IMG/VR virus record: IMGVR_UViG_3300049856_000084
Location: 1-64,000 of that record
Direction: 5' to 3' (one strand)
Source of the DNA: a virus
DNA length: 64,000 nucleotides
The notes under the pieces: generated by a model
Told to the model about the DNA's origin: nothing
Seen by the model: the letters and a program-made list of their open reading frames with translations, nothing else
Database searches by the model: none
Translations under genes and position numbers: made by a program
Shown here: positions 22,364 to 29,830 of the stretch, one piece after another
Position numbering within the stretch: position 1 is the first letter of the stretch
Layout of the letters: every line of letters begins with the position of its first letter

Positions 22364-22548
22364 AGTTTATGTTCACTTCGGCTGCTATGGATTACGCGGC
22401 GGCTGTTTCCATCATTATGGACGATGTTATGGCGATAGGGAGCGAAGGCCCAAACGCAGATGCTGTCAAAACAGCACATAGAAACATGCGGCTAGCGCAA
22501 TCACGCATGATGCGCTGGTACGGGAAGATACAGGAGCAAGCCAAGTGA
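22336..22548 (+). CDS. small helical protein
   Basis: A 70-residue protein starting at ATG 22336, which has GGAGGAA 6 bases upstream. Helical throughout (LKFMFTSAAMDYAAAVSIIM). Overlaps the previous gene by 28 bases in another frame. Confidence 0.55.
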   Translation: MPRDSAEELKFMFTSAAMDYAAAVSIIMDDVMAIGSEGPNADAVKTAHRNMRLAQSRMMRWYGKIQEQAK

Positions 22549-22757
22549 CGATTAAGAACCTACACCGTGGAACGTGTCAAATGCCCAATAAGTGCCAGTA
22601 TCCCGGCTGCGACGCGATCGCGCTGATCTATTGCGATAACTGCAATGCCGTGGCGTGCGAAGAGCACACGAAGCACTGGGACGCGGACCAATGCAGTTCT
22701 GGCGAGACTACGCAGTGCTGGAAGTGTACGGGGATGGATCTTGACTTATGCGAGTAG
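22545..22757 (+). CDS. B-box/AN1-like zinc-finger protein
   Basis: A 70-residue protein, GTG start overlapping the upstream stop (GTGA). Cysteines and histidines are spaced like a treble-clef or B-box finger: CQYPGCDAIALIYCDNCNAV, ACEEHTKHW, then CWKC. Likely binds zinc and a protein partner. Confidence 0.6.
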   Translation: MTIKNLHRGTCQMPNKCQYPGCDAIALIYCDNCNAVACEEHTKHWDADQCSSGETTQCWKCTGMDLDLCE

Positions 22758-22978
22758 GGATAGCCGTGTACTGCACCGTTTGTGGACGCCAGAAGAAGCC
22801 GCGTGGCCGTAGCGCTCCCATGGGTATGGTGATGTGTGAAGCGCCGTTCTTCGATGAACCAGGCAGATGTACCGGCTATGGACAAGAACCGCGTGTTGGG
22901 GATCTGTGGCCGGGTGAGACGCAGGAAGATTTTGGCTACCTGGTGAGTGCCGATGGAACGAAGGAGGTGACGCCGTGA
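22748..22978 (+). CDS. small cysteine-containing protein
   Basis: A 76-residue protein with CTVCGRQKKPRGRSAPMG at the start and two further Cys (MVMCEAP, GRCTGYG) that could complete a zinc site. Overlaps both neighbours. Confidence 0.55.
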   Translation: MRVGIAVYCTVCGRQKKPRGRSAPMGMVMCEAPFFDEPGRCTGYGQEPRVGDLWPGETQEDFGYLVSADGTKEVTP

Positions 22979-23082
22979 AAATCACAATCGAGCATAATAC
23001 CCAGGTGTTAGAAAATCAAGCCGCGTTAGCCGTAGGGCGTGCGTTGTCTGCCTGGCAAGCCGTGGAGGCCAGTCACAGTTGA
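22975..23082 (+). CDS. 35-residue open frame, possibly frameshifted with the next
   Basis: GTG overlaps the upstream stop (GTGA): MKITIEHNTQVLENQAALAV and 15 more residues. A second frame (23039-23149) continues with protein-like sequence, so the two may be one gene with a frameshift. Confidence 0.4.
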   Translation: MKITIEHNTQVLENQAALAVGRALSAWQAVEASHS

Positions 23083-23149
23083 TGGAAAGAACTACGTAGT
23101 GCTGCGTCACGCGAATGGAACATTCTACGAAGTATCCATCGCAGAATAA
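23039..23149 (+). CDS. 36-residue open frame
   Basis: GTG 23039 gives a basic, beta-type peptide (PGKPWRPVTVDGKNYVVLRH, then ANGTFYEVSIAE). It overlaps the previous frame by 44 bases. The stop is followed directly by the first GCTTTGCC..GGCAAGC hairpin. Confidence 0.4.
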   Translation: MRCLPGKPWRPVTVDGKNYVVLRHANGTFYEVSIAE

Positions 23150-23174
23150 TGCTTTGCCATCGCGGCAAGCTGTG
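23142..23174 (+). repeat. intergenic hairpin repeat, copy 1
   Basis: CAGAATAATGCTTTGCCATC.. : the stop codon TAA followed by GCTTTGCC-ATCGC-GGCAAGC (7-bp stem with a bulge) and TGTG. A near-identical copy is at 23325-23358. Confidence 0.6.
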
Positions 23175-23197
23175 AATCAAATAAAGGAGTGTTAATT

Positions 23198-23332
23198 ATG
23201 AACAACGAACTCGATGAAGCCCTGCGCAAATGGCAAGCATGGGTACACCAGAAGCCCATGGATGAAATTTCTACCGAGGAAGTAAATTTGGACATCCAGA
23301 TTCAAAACTGGTTCTCATATGAGCCAGAATAA
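23198..23332 (+). CDS. 44-residue acidic protein
   Basis: AAAGGAG before ATG 23198. Product MNNELDEALRKWQAWVHQKP followed by an acidic stretch (MDEISTEEVNLDIQ) and an aromatic end. It sits exactly between two copies of the hairpin repeat. Confidence 0.6.
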   Translation: MNNELDEALRKWQAWVHQKPMDEISTEEVNLDIQIQNWFSYEPE

Positions 23333-23358
23333 TTGCTTTGCCATCGCGGCAAGCTGTG
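23325..23358 (+). repeat. intergenic hairpin repeat, copy 2
   Basis: CAGAATAATTGCTTTGCCAT.. again places a stop codon directly before the GCTTTGCC..GGCAAGC hairpin. It differs from copy 1 by one inserted T. Confidence 0.6.
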
Positions 23359-23469
23359 CTAGACTTATAGAGCCTGTACAGTTTGACCCATGCGCTTAGC
23401 GGCAATTGGGCGAAGGAATCCAGGGTAGGGCCTCCATCCCTGCCCTCCTTCAAATTCCCATGGAGGGGA

Positions 23470-23820
23470 ATGATGGAACCACCAAAACACGACATTGATT
23501 TTTCGCACGGATGCCTTGCATACGCCATCGAAGATATTTTCGCGGCTGAGCCAAAAGAACTGTGGACTGCGGTAAAACTAGCCGTGCGGCTGGAGACATT
23601 TCCGTTTCGCCACCGTAGCTTGACTGACCCTGCAAAACAGCGAACACGGCGTATTCAGTCTATATCCCAAAGTCTGCACAAGTTAGCACTTGCCGGGCGC
23701 ATAGCGCTGGTGCGCAAGCCACGCGAGGGCCAACCGTGCAAGTATGCAACGATTGGTGCATCTTGCTCCATCTGCTCCGAGTATCCATGCCGGTGCCACG
23801 CGCTGGAGGGCAAACGCTAG
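23470..23820 (+). CDS. hypothetical protein with winged-helix-like core
   Basis: A 116-residue protein with GGAGGGG upstream. Helical core (ELWTAVKLAVRLETFPFRHR, RIQSISQSLHKLALAGRIAL) followed by VRKPREGQPCKYAT, like a winged helix, and a terminal zinc-like cluster (CSICSEYPCRCH). It lies just before the replisome organiser and may act in replication or its control. Confidence 0.55.
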   Translation: MMEPPKHDIDFSHGCLAYAIEDIFAAEPKELWTAVKLAVRLETFPFRHRSLTDPAKQRTRRIQSISQSLHKLALAGRIALVRKPREGQPCKYATIGASCSICSEYPCRCHALEGKR

Positions 23821-24746
23821 TGCCCAATAGACTCTTGCGGGATGGGATTCTTACCAGCGAAAAAGTTAACGCTTTGTCGATGGCCGGAGAGGTTTTCTAC
23901 CGTCGCCTAATGAGCGTAGTTGACGACTTCGGACGGCTCGAAGCTCACCCTCAAATACTTCTAACGAAGTGCTTCCCGCTGCAAATGGAGACCGTGACTG
24001 TTGAAAATGTCCGCATGATGCTCGCAGAGTGCGCGCAATTGCCCGCAGGATGGCCGCAGGGCTCGGAAGACAATGAACCGCTCATCACTATATATGTAGT
24101 AAAAGGCAAAAAGTACTTACAAATCAATAACTTCCAACAAAGAGAGCGTACTGCTAAATATCCTTCGCCAGCGGAATGCGCGCAAGTTGCTAGCAGCGTG
24201 CTGGCAGAATGCGCGCAGCTTGCGCCTCGCGCGTCGCATTCGACTTCGCATTCGACTTCGCATTCGACTTCGCATTCGACTTCGACTGTTCGGAAGGGTT
24301 CGGACGCGCGCGACCCAATTGCATGGGAAGCTGGCCCGAACTGGCAAACTGTAACCGACATCTGGAACGGTGACGAACTAAACCAAGGCGATTGCCAGAT
24401 GTACATCAGCCTGATTTATTCAGAATCGGAATTTAATTTGCTAGTGGAAGGGCTGAAGATTTGGGAAGCCTGCGAAAAATGGAAGACTGGCTACCGTACC
24501 AATTTTCAGAAATTTCTCAAAGACGGAGTTTACAAAACTCGTCCGGCAAAGAATCCAAAAGGCACGGCTTACGTGGCGCGGTCGGCGCATTGCCAGAAGT
24601 GCTTGGACACCGGCGAAGTGGTAGACCCGCACTACAGCGTTGGAGATGGCGCAAATTGGGACCGTTACTATCGGGATGGGGTAGAGGTGTCTGAATCTGA
24701 ATTCGCGGCGGCAGTAAGGCCGTGTGTTTGCAGGGGTGGACTATGA
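23820..24746 (+). CDS. replisome organiser / replication initiation protein
   Basis: A 308-residue protein; GTG 23820 overlaps the upstream TAG, with GGAGGG 9 bases before. It opens PNRLLRDGILTSEKVNALSM, AGEVFYRRLMSVVD, DFGRLEAHPQILLTKCFPLQ, the common start of phage replication organisers with a winged-helix N-terminus. VKGKKYLQINNFQQRERTAK follows, then a linker with a 12-base repeat encoding HSTS four times, a helical DnaD-like C-terminal region and a zinc tail (CQKC..CVC). It likely loads the host helicase at the phage origin. Confidence 0.8.
   Translation: MPNRLLRDGILTSEKVNALSMAGEVFYRRLMSVVDDFGRLEAHPQILLTKCFPLQMETVTVENVRMMLAECAQLPAGWPQGSEDNEPLITIYVVKGKKYLQINNFQQRERTAKYPSPAECAQVASSVLAECAQLAPRASHSTSHSTSHSTSHSTSTVRKGSDARDPIAWEAGPNWQTVTDIWNGDELNQGDCQMYISLIYSESEFNLLVEGLKIWEACEKWKTGYRTNFQKFLKDGVYKTRPAKNPKGTAYVARSAHCQKCLDTGEVVDPHYSVGDGANWDRYYRDGVEVSESEFAAAVRPCVCRGGL
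24238..24285 (+). repeat. 12-base tandem repeat inside the replication gene
   Basis: Four perfect head-to-tail copies of CATTCGACTTCG (within a reading phase encoding HSTS), in the linker between the N- and C-terminal domains. Copy number could vary without loss of frame. Confidence 0.8.
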
Positions 24747-24952
24747 GCAAGCAATCACGAGAGTCACTTGGGCGAACGCTGGAGATGGAAGCAGGTCCAA
24801 GCGAACCGGCGCGGCTACACCGCTACTGCTGGCGTAATGAACTGGGGCAGGTTACGCGATCAGAGTCGATGAGTCTGCGGGAAGCGCGGGAGTGGGCTGA
24901 ATCGAGCAACACGCTGTTCCCGCAAACGCTGTACTGGGTGGAACCGGCATGA
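24743..24952 (+). CDS. small hypothetical protein
   Basis: A 69-residue protein starting at the ATGA overlap 24743; contains RLHRYCWRNELGQVTRSESM, a short beta-type motif, and a helix. No family recognised. Confidence 0.55.
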   Translation: MSKQSRESLGRTLEMEAGPSEPARLHRYCWRNELGQVTRSESMSLREAREWAESSNTLFPQTLYWVEPA

Positions 24953-25149
24953 CGGAAAAGCAGAAACAGGCCGACCAAGTTTTTGATGTCTTGGTGGTAA
25001 AACTTGGGGCGCTAGAGCATCAAATCCAGTGCCAGATTTTGGGGCAGCAGCAATTGCTCGATAGGCTGATGGCGGTTGAGAAGCAGGCGGCGGAAGATAG
25101 GGCAATTTTGAGGGCACTGGAGGAGCGATGCCGAATATCGAAACCGTAG
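24949..25149 (+). CDS. coiled-coil protein
   Basis: A 66-residue helical protein (QADQVFDVLVVKLGALEHQI, QQQLLDRLMAVEKQAAEDRA). Joined to neighbours by overlap. No family recognised. Confidence 0.55.
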   Translation: MTEKQKQADQVFDVLVVKLGALEHQIQCQILGQQQLLDRLMAVEKQAAEDRAILRALEERCRISKP

Positions 25150-25277
25150 TTATGTTTGGGGTCGGGCTAATGATCGGGTATGTGATAAACATCCTGAGCG
25201 GGATTCGCAAAGAATTGCGCCGTAGTGCAGATGCACTGGAAGCACTGGAGGAAGCAGCATGTCGAGTGACAAAGTGA
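25128..25277 (+). CDS. 49-residue membrane protein
   Basis: AGGAG before ATG 25128. MPNIETVVMFGVGLMIGYVI is a membrane helix, followed by a basic amphipathic helix (RKELRRSADALEALEE). Overlaps both neighbours. Confidence 0.6.
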   Translation: MPNIETVVMFGVGLMIGYVINILSGIRKELRRSADALEALEEAACRVTK

Positions 25278-25687
25278 GCGTGGTGGAAGGGATGGCTCAG
25301 GCTATAGCTGGTGGTATAGCTGGTGGGCTTAGGAAATCTATCGAATTGGCGCGGAATCGATTCGATGTGACAGATAAGCGCATCACAGATCTACAGGCGC
25401 AGCTTGACGCGGTGCTGGAGCGCCTTTCAAAAGTCGAGGCAACGCTTGAAATCGACGATGTTGGCTGCGAGTTAAACGCAGAACTACGGGTAGAGCGTGG
25501 CAGGATCGACGCGGCGCTGAAGCGGCTGGATGCGCTGGAGCCACTGGTTGCCAAGATCAACCGCTGGACGATCGACGAGAACGCCGATGAGCGTATCGCG
25601 GCGCTGGAGAAGCGGCTGTCGCTGATGCCGGACCCGCGCCCTAGGCCGCTGGTGCGAGATGCGAATATCGGGGAGGTGCAACCGTGA
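25259..25687 (+). CDS. coiled-coil protein
   Basis: A 142-residue protein. The first ~40 residues are Gly/Ala-rich (MAQAIAGGIAGGLRKSIELA), then long helices (RITDLQAQLDAVLERLSKVE, RGRIDAALKRLDALEPLVAK, ERIAALEKRLSL). Function unknown; might pair with the neighbouring small membrane protein. Confidence 0.6.
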   Translation: MSSDKVSVVEGMAQAIAGGIAGGLRKSIELARNRFDVTDKRITDLQAQLDAVLERLSKVEATLEIDDVGCELNAELRVERGRIDAALKRLDALEPLVAKINRWTIDENADERIAALEKRLSLMPDPRPRPLVRDANIGEVQP

Positions 25688-25851
25688 AGCGCGAATGGCG
25701 TGTAGCGTGGCGTACTGAAATGCGGATGGAGTGGTACGGGCCTAAATCCGATGTGAAATACAAAGCGCGGCAATTGCGCAAGGATGTGCTAAATACCCGC
25801 ATCCAGGTGCAGAGCCGGGAAGTAAGCGCGTGGAAGGCGGCAAAGCCGTGA
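25684..25851 (+). CDS. 55-residue basic protein
   Basis: GTG overlaps the upstream stop. MKREWRVAWRTEMRMEWYGP then a lysine-rich helix (KYKARQLRKDVLNTRIQVQS). Ends in GTGA overlap with the next gene. Resembles short phage proteins of unknown role. Confidence 0.55.
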   Translation: MKREWRVAWRTEMRMEWYGPKSDVKYKARQLRKDVLNTRIQVQSREVSAWKAAKP

Positions 25852-26102
25852 AACTGGGCAATATCAAGGCGCTGAATCGGGAGCGCGGGCCGCTGATCGA
25901 CAAGAAAATTGCTGGCACGATCACCGAGGCTGAAAGCATCCGGCTGAAGCAGTTGAACGCATTGGTCGATGAGCATATCCAGCGTGTTGCACCACGGCCA
26001 GATCACGGTGAAATGCTCGCCTCGCTTGAGCGAACGGATGCATTGCGCCGGAAGATAGAAGTGAGACTAGCTGGAAAAGGAGCAAGGGAAGATGGGCGCT
26101 AA
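25848..26102 (+). CDS. small helical protein
   Basis: An 84-residue protein, GTG start at the overlap. Helical (NRERGPLIDKKIAGTITEAE, SIRLKQLNALVDEHIQRVAP). No family recognised. Confidence 0.55.
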   Translation: MKLGNIKALNRERGPLIDKKIAGTITEAESIRLKQLNALVDEHIQRVAPRPDHGEMLASLERTDALRRKIEVRLAGKGAREDGR

Positions 26103-26292
26103 AACCGAGATTGAAGTGACAGCGGAGGAAAGGGCCGCAATGGTGGAAGAATACAACCGCGACGGGACCAGCACATGTCCAAAGTGTGGAACTAAATCAC
26201 AGCCATGGGCCGGGTATTGGTTTTGCCAGTGTGGGGCGTTCGCAGCGCCAGTACAACAAGGAGACGCCATGAGGGTGGAACATGGGGCGTGA
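26092..26292 (+). CDS. zinc-ribbon protein
   Basis: A 66-residue protein with CPKCGTKSQPWAGYWFCQCG, a compact four-Cys ribbon, behind an acidic helix (EVTAEERAAMVEEYNRDG). Overlaps both neighbours. Confidence 0.6.
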   Translation: MGAKTEIEVTAEERAAMVEEYNRDGTSTCPKCGTKSQPWAGYWFCQCGAFAAPVQQGDAMRVEHGA

Positions 26293-26938
26293 GTATATCC
26301 AGGATCAAAAGCTCCGCGCTGCCAAAATCGCGGAGTACGAAAGGGAAATCAAGCGTCTCACTAAGCCATCACAGAGCCGAACACGAGTATGCAAGGAATT
26401 GGCCGTTAGGAGGCTCAAGGGCGAATTGCCCTACCTGGACGGCGTAAAGCCCACGGAGTGCCGCGTTAAGCTCGCCACGGGCGGTTTCTGCCGCAAGCCA
26501 CGTACCCATAACGGCAAATGCGCGGAGCATAACCGGGAGTATGATCGGAAGAAATACTGGAGGCTGAAAGAGGCGAAAATGCCGGCTGAACCAAAACCAC
26601 GAGGAGAGCCGTTAAAGTGCCTGCTGTGTGATGCTCCCCCACTTGGGCGAAGCAAGTACTGCGAAGGGTGCCAAGATTCGCCAGATCGTCCGAAGATCGG
26701 CAGGCCAAATGGCTATGCAGTTAAAATGCAAAAAATTGGGGCCCAACGGTCTAAGCCAATGAAAACAAGTACAGAATCAGATATGCAGTTGAAACCCAAG
26801 CGCGGCGTCGTGATTCGCAGGCGTCCAGATCCACCGATGCCCGATGGTTACCAGATGCCACGGGAGATGGTGGCACCGCCGATCATCCGCATTGCGCATA
26901 CGTGGTTTCAGGATTTGATGGACAAGAACACAGGCTGA
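26282..26938 (+). CDS. cysteine-rich basic protein, last gene of the plus early operon
   Basis: A 218-residue basic protein. Zinc-like clusters (ECRVKLATGGFCRKPRTHNG with KCAEH; CLLCDAPPLGRSKYCEGC) occupy residues ~60-150. The C-terminus is Pro/Arg-rich (RGVVIRRRPDPPMPDGYQMP). Probably nucleic-acid binding. Its end overlaps the convergent gene at 26908 by 31 bases. Confidence 0.6.
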   Translation: MGREYIQDQKLRAAKIAEYEREIKRLTKPSQSRTRVCKELAVRRLKGELPYLDGVKPTECRVKLATGGFCRKPRTHNGKCAEHNREYDRKKYWRLKEAKMPAEPKPRGEPLKCLLCDAPPLGRSKYCEGCQDSPDRPKIGRPNGYAVKMQKIGAQRSKPMKTSTESDMQLKPKRGVVIRRRPDPPMPDGYQMPREMVAPPIIRIAHTWFQDLMDKNTG

Positions 26939-27072
26939 GGCGCTGGCGGTTCGTCCTTGCCTACCATGTACGCCATCATGCCAACGAGGGCGAAAAATAG
27001 TATCAACCACAGCACCCCGCGTGTTTCGGCGGCTTCACGTGGCTCGTGTGTGTTTTCCTGCCATAGTGTCAT
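26908..27072 (-). CDS. 54-residue membrane protein
   Basis: ATG 27072 overlaps the upstream stop. One helix (GVLWLILFFALVGMMAYMVG) flanked by a charged N-terminus and Pro-rich C-terminus. Promoter-distal gene of the minus block. Confidence 0.6.
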   Translation of the reverse strand: MTLWQENTHEPREAAETRGVLWLILFFALVGMMAYMVGKDEPPAPQPVFLSIKS

Positions 27073-27359
27073 TGCTTGGTATCCTCCGTCCATTGCTCAT
27101 ATTCGATTCTGGCGGCTGGTTCTATGGCATCGAGCGCAAACTTTACGGACCACATGATGTGCTCCCAGTGCGAAATTTCGTTATTGATGGTGGCGTGTTC
27201 ACCCCCGCATTTTGGGCAACTATCAACGCATCCTTCGCCGTGATTCTTTAATGCTCTGCGTTTGATAATAAGCCCGTCGTGCTGGGACTCAGCCCAGTGG
27301 TGCGCGGATTGCAAGGCCATGCGCCGTGTAAAGTTTGGGTACTTCTGTTGATCGGTCAT
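27069..27359 (-). CDS. small protein with CxxC
   Basis: A 96-residue protein. SCPKCGGEHATINNEISHWE holds CPKC and two His in a possible zinc site. Helical C-terminus (IMWSVKFALDAIEPAARIEY). Overlaps both neighbours by ATGA. Confidence 0.6.
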   Translation of the reverse strand: MTDQQKYPNFTRRMALQSAHHWAESQHDGLIIKRRALKNHGEGCVDSCPKCGGEHATINNEISHWEHIMWSVKFALDAIEPAARIEYEQWTEDTKQ

Positions 27360-27547
27360 ATTCGCTTACCATCCACTTCGTCCAGCGTGGCGAGAAACCG
27401 GGTTGGCCTGTAGCCTTCGGTGATGTTGGTTCGCTGATCCCAAGCGTTGAGAGCATTTGCAATCTTGGTAGCGCAATCGCCATCTACCGTTAGATGGTCG
27501 ATCCAATCAATTTGCTGTACTTTGTCCCATATTCGGTATGTCGTCAT
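27356..27547 (-). CDS. small hypothetical protein
   Basis: A 63-residue soluble alpha/beta protein (YRIWDKVQQIDWIDHLTVDG, helix KIANALNAWDQ). No family recognised. Confidence 0.6.
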   Translation of the reverse strand: MTTYRIWDKVQQIDWIDHLTVDGDCATKIANALNAWDQRTNITEGYRPTRFLATLDEVDGKRI

Positions 27548-27599
27548 TCGGTCATTCTCCTTTGAATCGCGGATTCACGGATAGCGTGAATTTGCATTT

Positions 27600-27622
27600 A
27601 CGGGGGAGGCCGGAACCTCCCC
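27600..27622. terminator. GC hairpin in the minus operon
   Basis: GGGGAGG-CCGGAA-CCTCCCC, a perfect 7-bp stem between two minus-strand genes. No T-run follows on the minus strand, so it may only slow polymerase or protect the upstream message. Confidence 0.45.
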
Positions 27623-27632
27623 GAATTTCTCT

Positions 27633-27926
27633 CTAAACTTTTAGTTTGCCCAATCCGCGCGTTTTCGGAACTTGAAGCGTCATGATCGGTTCAACTTCGA
27701 ACACTGGCTTCTCTGGGCGAAACATCAGCGCGGCGACGTGGTTGGCGGATAGGTTGCAAGTGATTGCCGTTGGGTTGCCATGCAAATAAATTGCGCACAT
27801 CTCCTTGTCAAACGGCACAACTGCGACAATTGCGGTAGTTTCGAGCCACTTGTATTCTGGGCTGTTTTTCTTTGGTGGACTATCGGTAAAGATTGGTCCT
27901 GTTTCGGTTCTAATTGGTATCAGCAT
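27633..27926 (-). CDS. hypothetical protein
   Basis: A 97-residue beta-rich protein (IVAVVPFDKEMCAIYLHGNP, then MFRPEKPVFEVEPIMTLQVP). No family recognised. Confidence 0.6.
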   Translation of the reverse strand: MLIPIRTETGPIFTDSPPKKNSPEYKWLETTAIVAVVPFDKEMCAIYLHGNPTAITCNLSANHVAALMFRPEKPVFEVEPIMTLQVPKTRGLGKLKV

Positions 27927-28138
27927 GCGGTCTCCTTTGTCTCGGTCAGTTCTAATTGCCTTGGGTCCGGATCAATCCCGAAATCAAAGCGGTCTACCCA
28001 CAGCGGCTTGTTGAGGCGGCTGCATTCCTTGATCGCTTGGTACTCTTCAAGGTTTCGGTGGTGTGCCTCGCCCGTAGGCTTGCCATCCTCCAGAATGCGA
28101 TAGCGGGGGCGGGCGAGGTAAGTTTCTTCAGCCGTCAT
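27920..28138 (-). CDS. small hypothetical protein
   Basis: A 72-residue protein from ATG 28138 (ATGA overlap). Contains YRILEDGKPTGEAHHRNLEE, a beta hairpin and a helix. No family recognised. Confidence 0.55.
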   Translation of the reverse strand: MTAEETYLARPRYRILEDGKPTGEAHHRNLEEYQAIKECSRLNKPLWVDRFDFGIDPDPRQLELTETKETAC

Positions 28139-28316
28139 TGTCCACCTCACTTGGGTCGATGCCCACAAGCTCCAGCGCTCGGGCGGCGGCGATACGTTCG
28201 TCTTCGGCTTTCCGCTTATCAGCAAGCCATTGGAATGCCTTAAACCATGCAGCATCGCTCGAATCGTCTTCTGGGTATTCCATCGGATCTGGTTGTTCGA
28301 TCTGCCTATTTTCCAT
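28128..28316 (-). CDS. small acidic helical protein
   Basis: A 62-residue protein, acidic at the N-terminus and helical in the middle (AAWFKAFQWLADKRKAEDER). Overlaps both neighbours. Confidence 0.55.
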   Translation of the reverse strand: MENRQIEQPDPMEYPEDDSSDAAWFKAFQWLADKRKAEDERIAAARALELVGIDPSEVDNDG

Positions 28317-28551
28317 TGTCTTGCTCCAGTAATCCTTCGATCTGAAATTCTGTGTAAAGTTTCTTTGTGCGGCGGTTGGTCAGGTAGTAGTGTACATTCC
28401 CAGCAGCTTCTACCCTCTCGATAATGTACTTACGGTTCTTGTTGAGGCGGTCCAGTCCATCGATAAAAGCAGGCCAAACGCTATCTTTTTCCCCATACAT
28501 TTCAAGACTCATCCCCCCGTTATTCGGGCGATGTTTAGTTATGGTGACCAT
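28306..28551 (-). CDS. hypothetical protein
   Basis: An 81-residue basic protein with a beta hairpin (YIIERVEAAGNVHYYLTNRR). No family recognised. Confidence 0.6.
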   Translation of the reverse strand: MVTITKHRPNNGGMSLEMYGEKDSVWPAFIDGLDRLNKNRKYIIERVEAAGNVHYYLTNRRTKKLYTEFQIEGLLEQDNGK

Positions 28552-28765
28552 CTTCCACCTCGTCGAGTTTGGCGATCAGCGCATCTGCATGGGCCAACGC
28601 GTAGTCGGTTATGTACGTTCCGTTGTCAGGGTCAGGCTCTAGGCCATTATTTGAGAGAAGCCCTTGCATTGCAGCCTTGGCGAATTCGTCGCGCCGTGAT
28701 AGCGGCTTTATCGGCACATAGGCCCACATTGGGGCTTTAGGTGGCAGGTTGCTGGTAAAGCTCAT
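28535..28765 (-). CDS. conserved small phage protein (AMQGLL motif)
   Basis: A 76-residue protein. RRDEFAKAAMQGLLSNNGLE and ITDYALAHADALIAKLDEVE follow the RDxFAxxAMQGLL..A..AxxxADALI pattern often seen in short phage proteins of unknown function. ATG 28765 overlaps the upstream stop. Confidence 0.65.
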   Translation of the reverse strand: MSFTSNLPPKAPMWAYVPIKPLSRRDEFAKAAMQGLLSNNGLEPDPDNGTYITDYALAHADALIAKLDEVEDGHHN

Positions 28766-29064
28766 AATCCCCCCATGATCTTCGGAATCACTACATGCAC
28801 CCACAATGCGAACAAAAGAGCTATCCCTACCACGGCGGCGAGCGCGGTCCAGTACGGATTCACACCCGTCGGCTTATCCGAGAGTTGCTCCACTGGCCGG
28901 TAATCCACTGGACGGTTCTTGTTTGCGTATTCAAACCCAAAGTGAGAAGCACGGTTTGCGATTTCAAGAATTTCCGCTGAGAGCTTAATGTCGTGGCAAT
29001 ATGTACAACTGATGTACTGCTTCAATTCGGCCATAGTGGACAGCTTGTCAAATGGTGGCTTCAC
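28762..29064 (-). CDS. tail-anchored membrane protein with CxxCH
   Basis: A 100-residue protein, GTG start at the GTGA overlap. ISCTYCHDIK (CxxCH) lies near the N-terminus and a membrane helix near the C-terminus (WTALAAVVGIALLFALWVHV). No signal peptide, so CxxCH is probably cytoplasmic and a metal or redox site. Confidence 0.55.
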   Translation of the reverse strand: MKPPFDKLSTMAELKQYISCTYCHDIKLSAEILEIANRASHFGFEYANKNRPVDYRPVEQLSDKPTGVNPYWTALAAVVGIALLFALWVHVVIPKIMGGL

Positions 29065-29282
29065 GGTTGCACCTGCGGGCCTTCGCATCGCGGACCAGTC
29101 AAAAAGCCCTTTGCCCCTATCGGCGTAGGTGCATTTGCTTCCGTGATCTCCACGGCGCGGTCTATGATTGCTTCGAGTGCTACCTGATACCATATCGCCG
29201 CTGGCCTTTGTGCAACACAGGCCTTCAGTTCGTCGATGGTTTCACACTGTTCGATGGTCTTAAAAAACGGGTCAACTGACAT
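29061..29282 (-). CDS. small hypothetical protein
   Basis: A 73-residue helical protein (FKTIEQCETIDELKACVAQR, WYQVALEAIIDRAVEITEAN). No family recognised. Confidence 0.55.
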   Translation of the reverse strand: MSVDPFFKTIEQCETIDELKACVAQRPAAIWYQVALEAIIDRAVEITEANAPTPIGAKGFLTGPRCEGPQVQP

Positions 29283-29640
29283 TTGCTTTCTCCTTTTTCC
29301 TTTGCTTCCACTTCTTAAATTTGCACGCGGCACACCCGGGCAACTCGCAGCCCTCGGGCTTATCCAGCGTTGCGCATTTCATCCGGCGCCCAGGCTTGAG
29401 GCGCTCCAGCCCTTCGGCTTTACGGGCTTCGTGGCGCTGGTTGGCTGCTGCCTGCTTGCACAGCTTGCAATTACCGCACCTGCCGCATTTAGCCGGGCGC
29501 GGGTAGAGCTTGGCATTGATCTTGCCCACGTGCCTACTCATCCACAGGCGGATTGTGGCAAGCTCCGGGTGATCGGCGGAGTTGATGAGTGATTCCACCA
29601 GCGCGGGGACGTTGGTATCGAGGATCGAGACTTTAGACAT
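29272..29640 (-). CDS. cysteine-rich zinc protein
   Basis: A 122-residue basic protein with CGRCGNCKLC in the middle and CATLDKPEGCELPGCAAC near the end, probably two zinc sites. Ends in a lysine-rich tail (KFKKWKQRKKEKA). Likely nucleic-acid binding. Confidence 0.6.
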   Translation of the reverse strand: MSKVSILDTNVPALVESLINSADHPELATIRLWMSRHVGKINAKLYPRPAKCGRCGNCKLCKQAAANQRHEARKAEGLERLKPGRRMKCATLDKPEGCELPGCAACKFKKWKQRKKEKANVS

Positions 29641-29830
29641 TATCGGCCACCGTAAAAAGGTAAGTTTCAACTACGTGTAAATCGGTGTTCAGGTGCGTGT
29701 TGTCCGGCGCGTGCTGCATTTTGACTTGATGTGCCGCGTCTCCAGCAGTTGGTCCACAAGCCCAACGTTCTGGCGATCCATCGACCCACGCTGACCAGTC
29801 ATTGGCTCGCTTTGCTGCTATTATTCGCAT
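29633..29830 (-). CDS. small hypothetical protein
   Basis: A 65-residue protein from ATG 29830, overlapping the upstream gene by 10 bases. Contains NDWSAWVDGSPERWACGPTA. No family recognised. Confidence 0.5.
   Translation of the reverse strand: MRIIAAKRANDWSAWVDGSPERWACGPTAGDAAHQVKMQHAPDNTHLNTDLHVVETYLFTVADNV

Noticed and set aside
23142-23358. Hairpin repeats as a CRISPR array
   Set aside because: Only two copies, separated by a gene rather than by a uniform spacer, and no cas genes nearby.
28762-29064. CTYCHD as a haem c site
   Set aside because: The motif is on the N-terminal side of a tail anchor without a signal peptide, so it is probably cytoplasmic where haem c is not attached.
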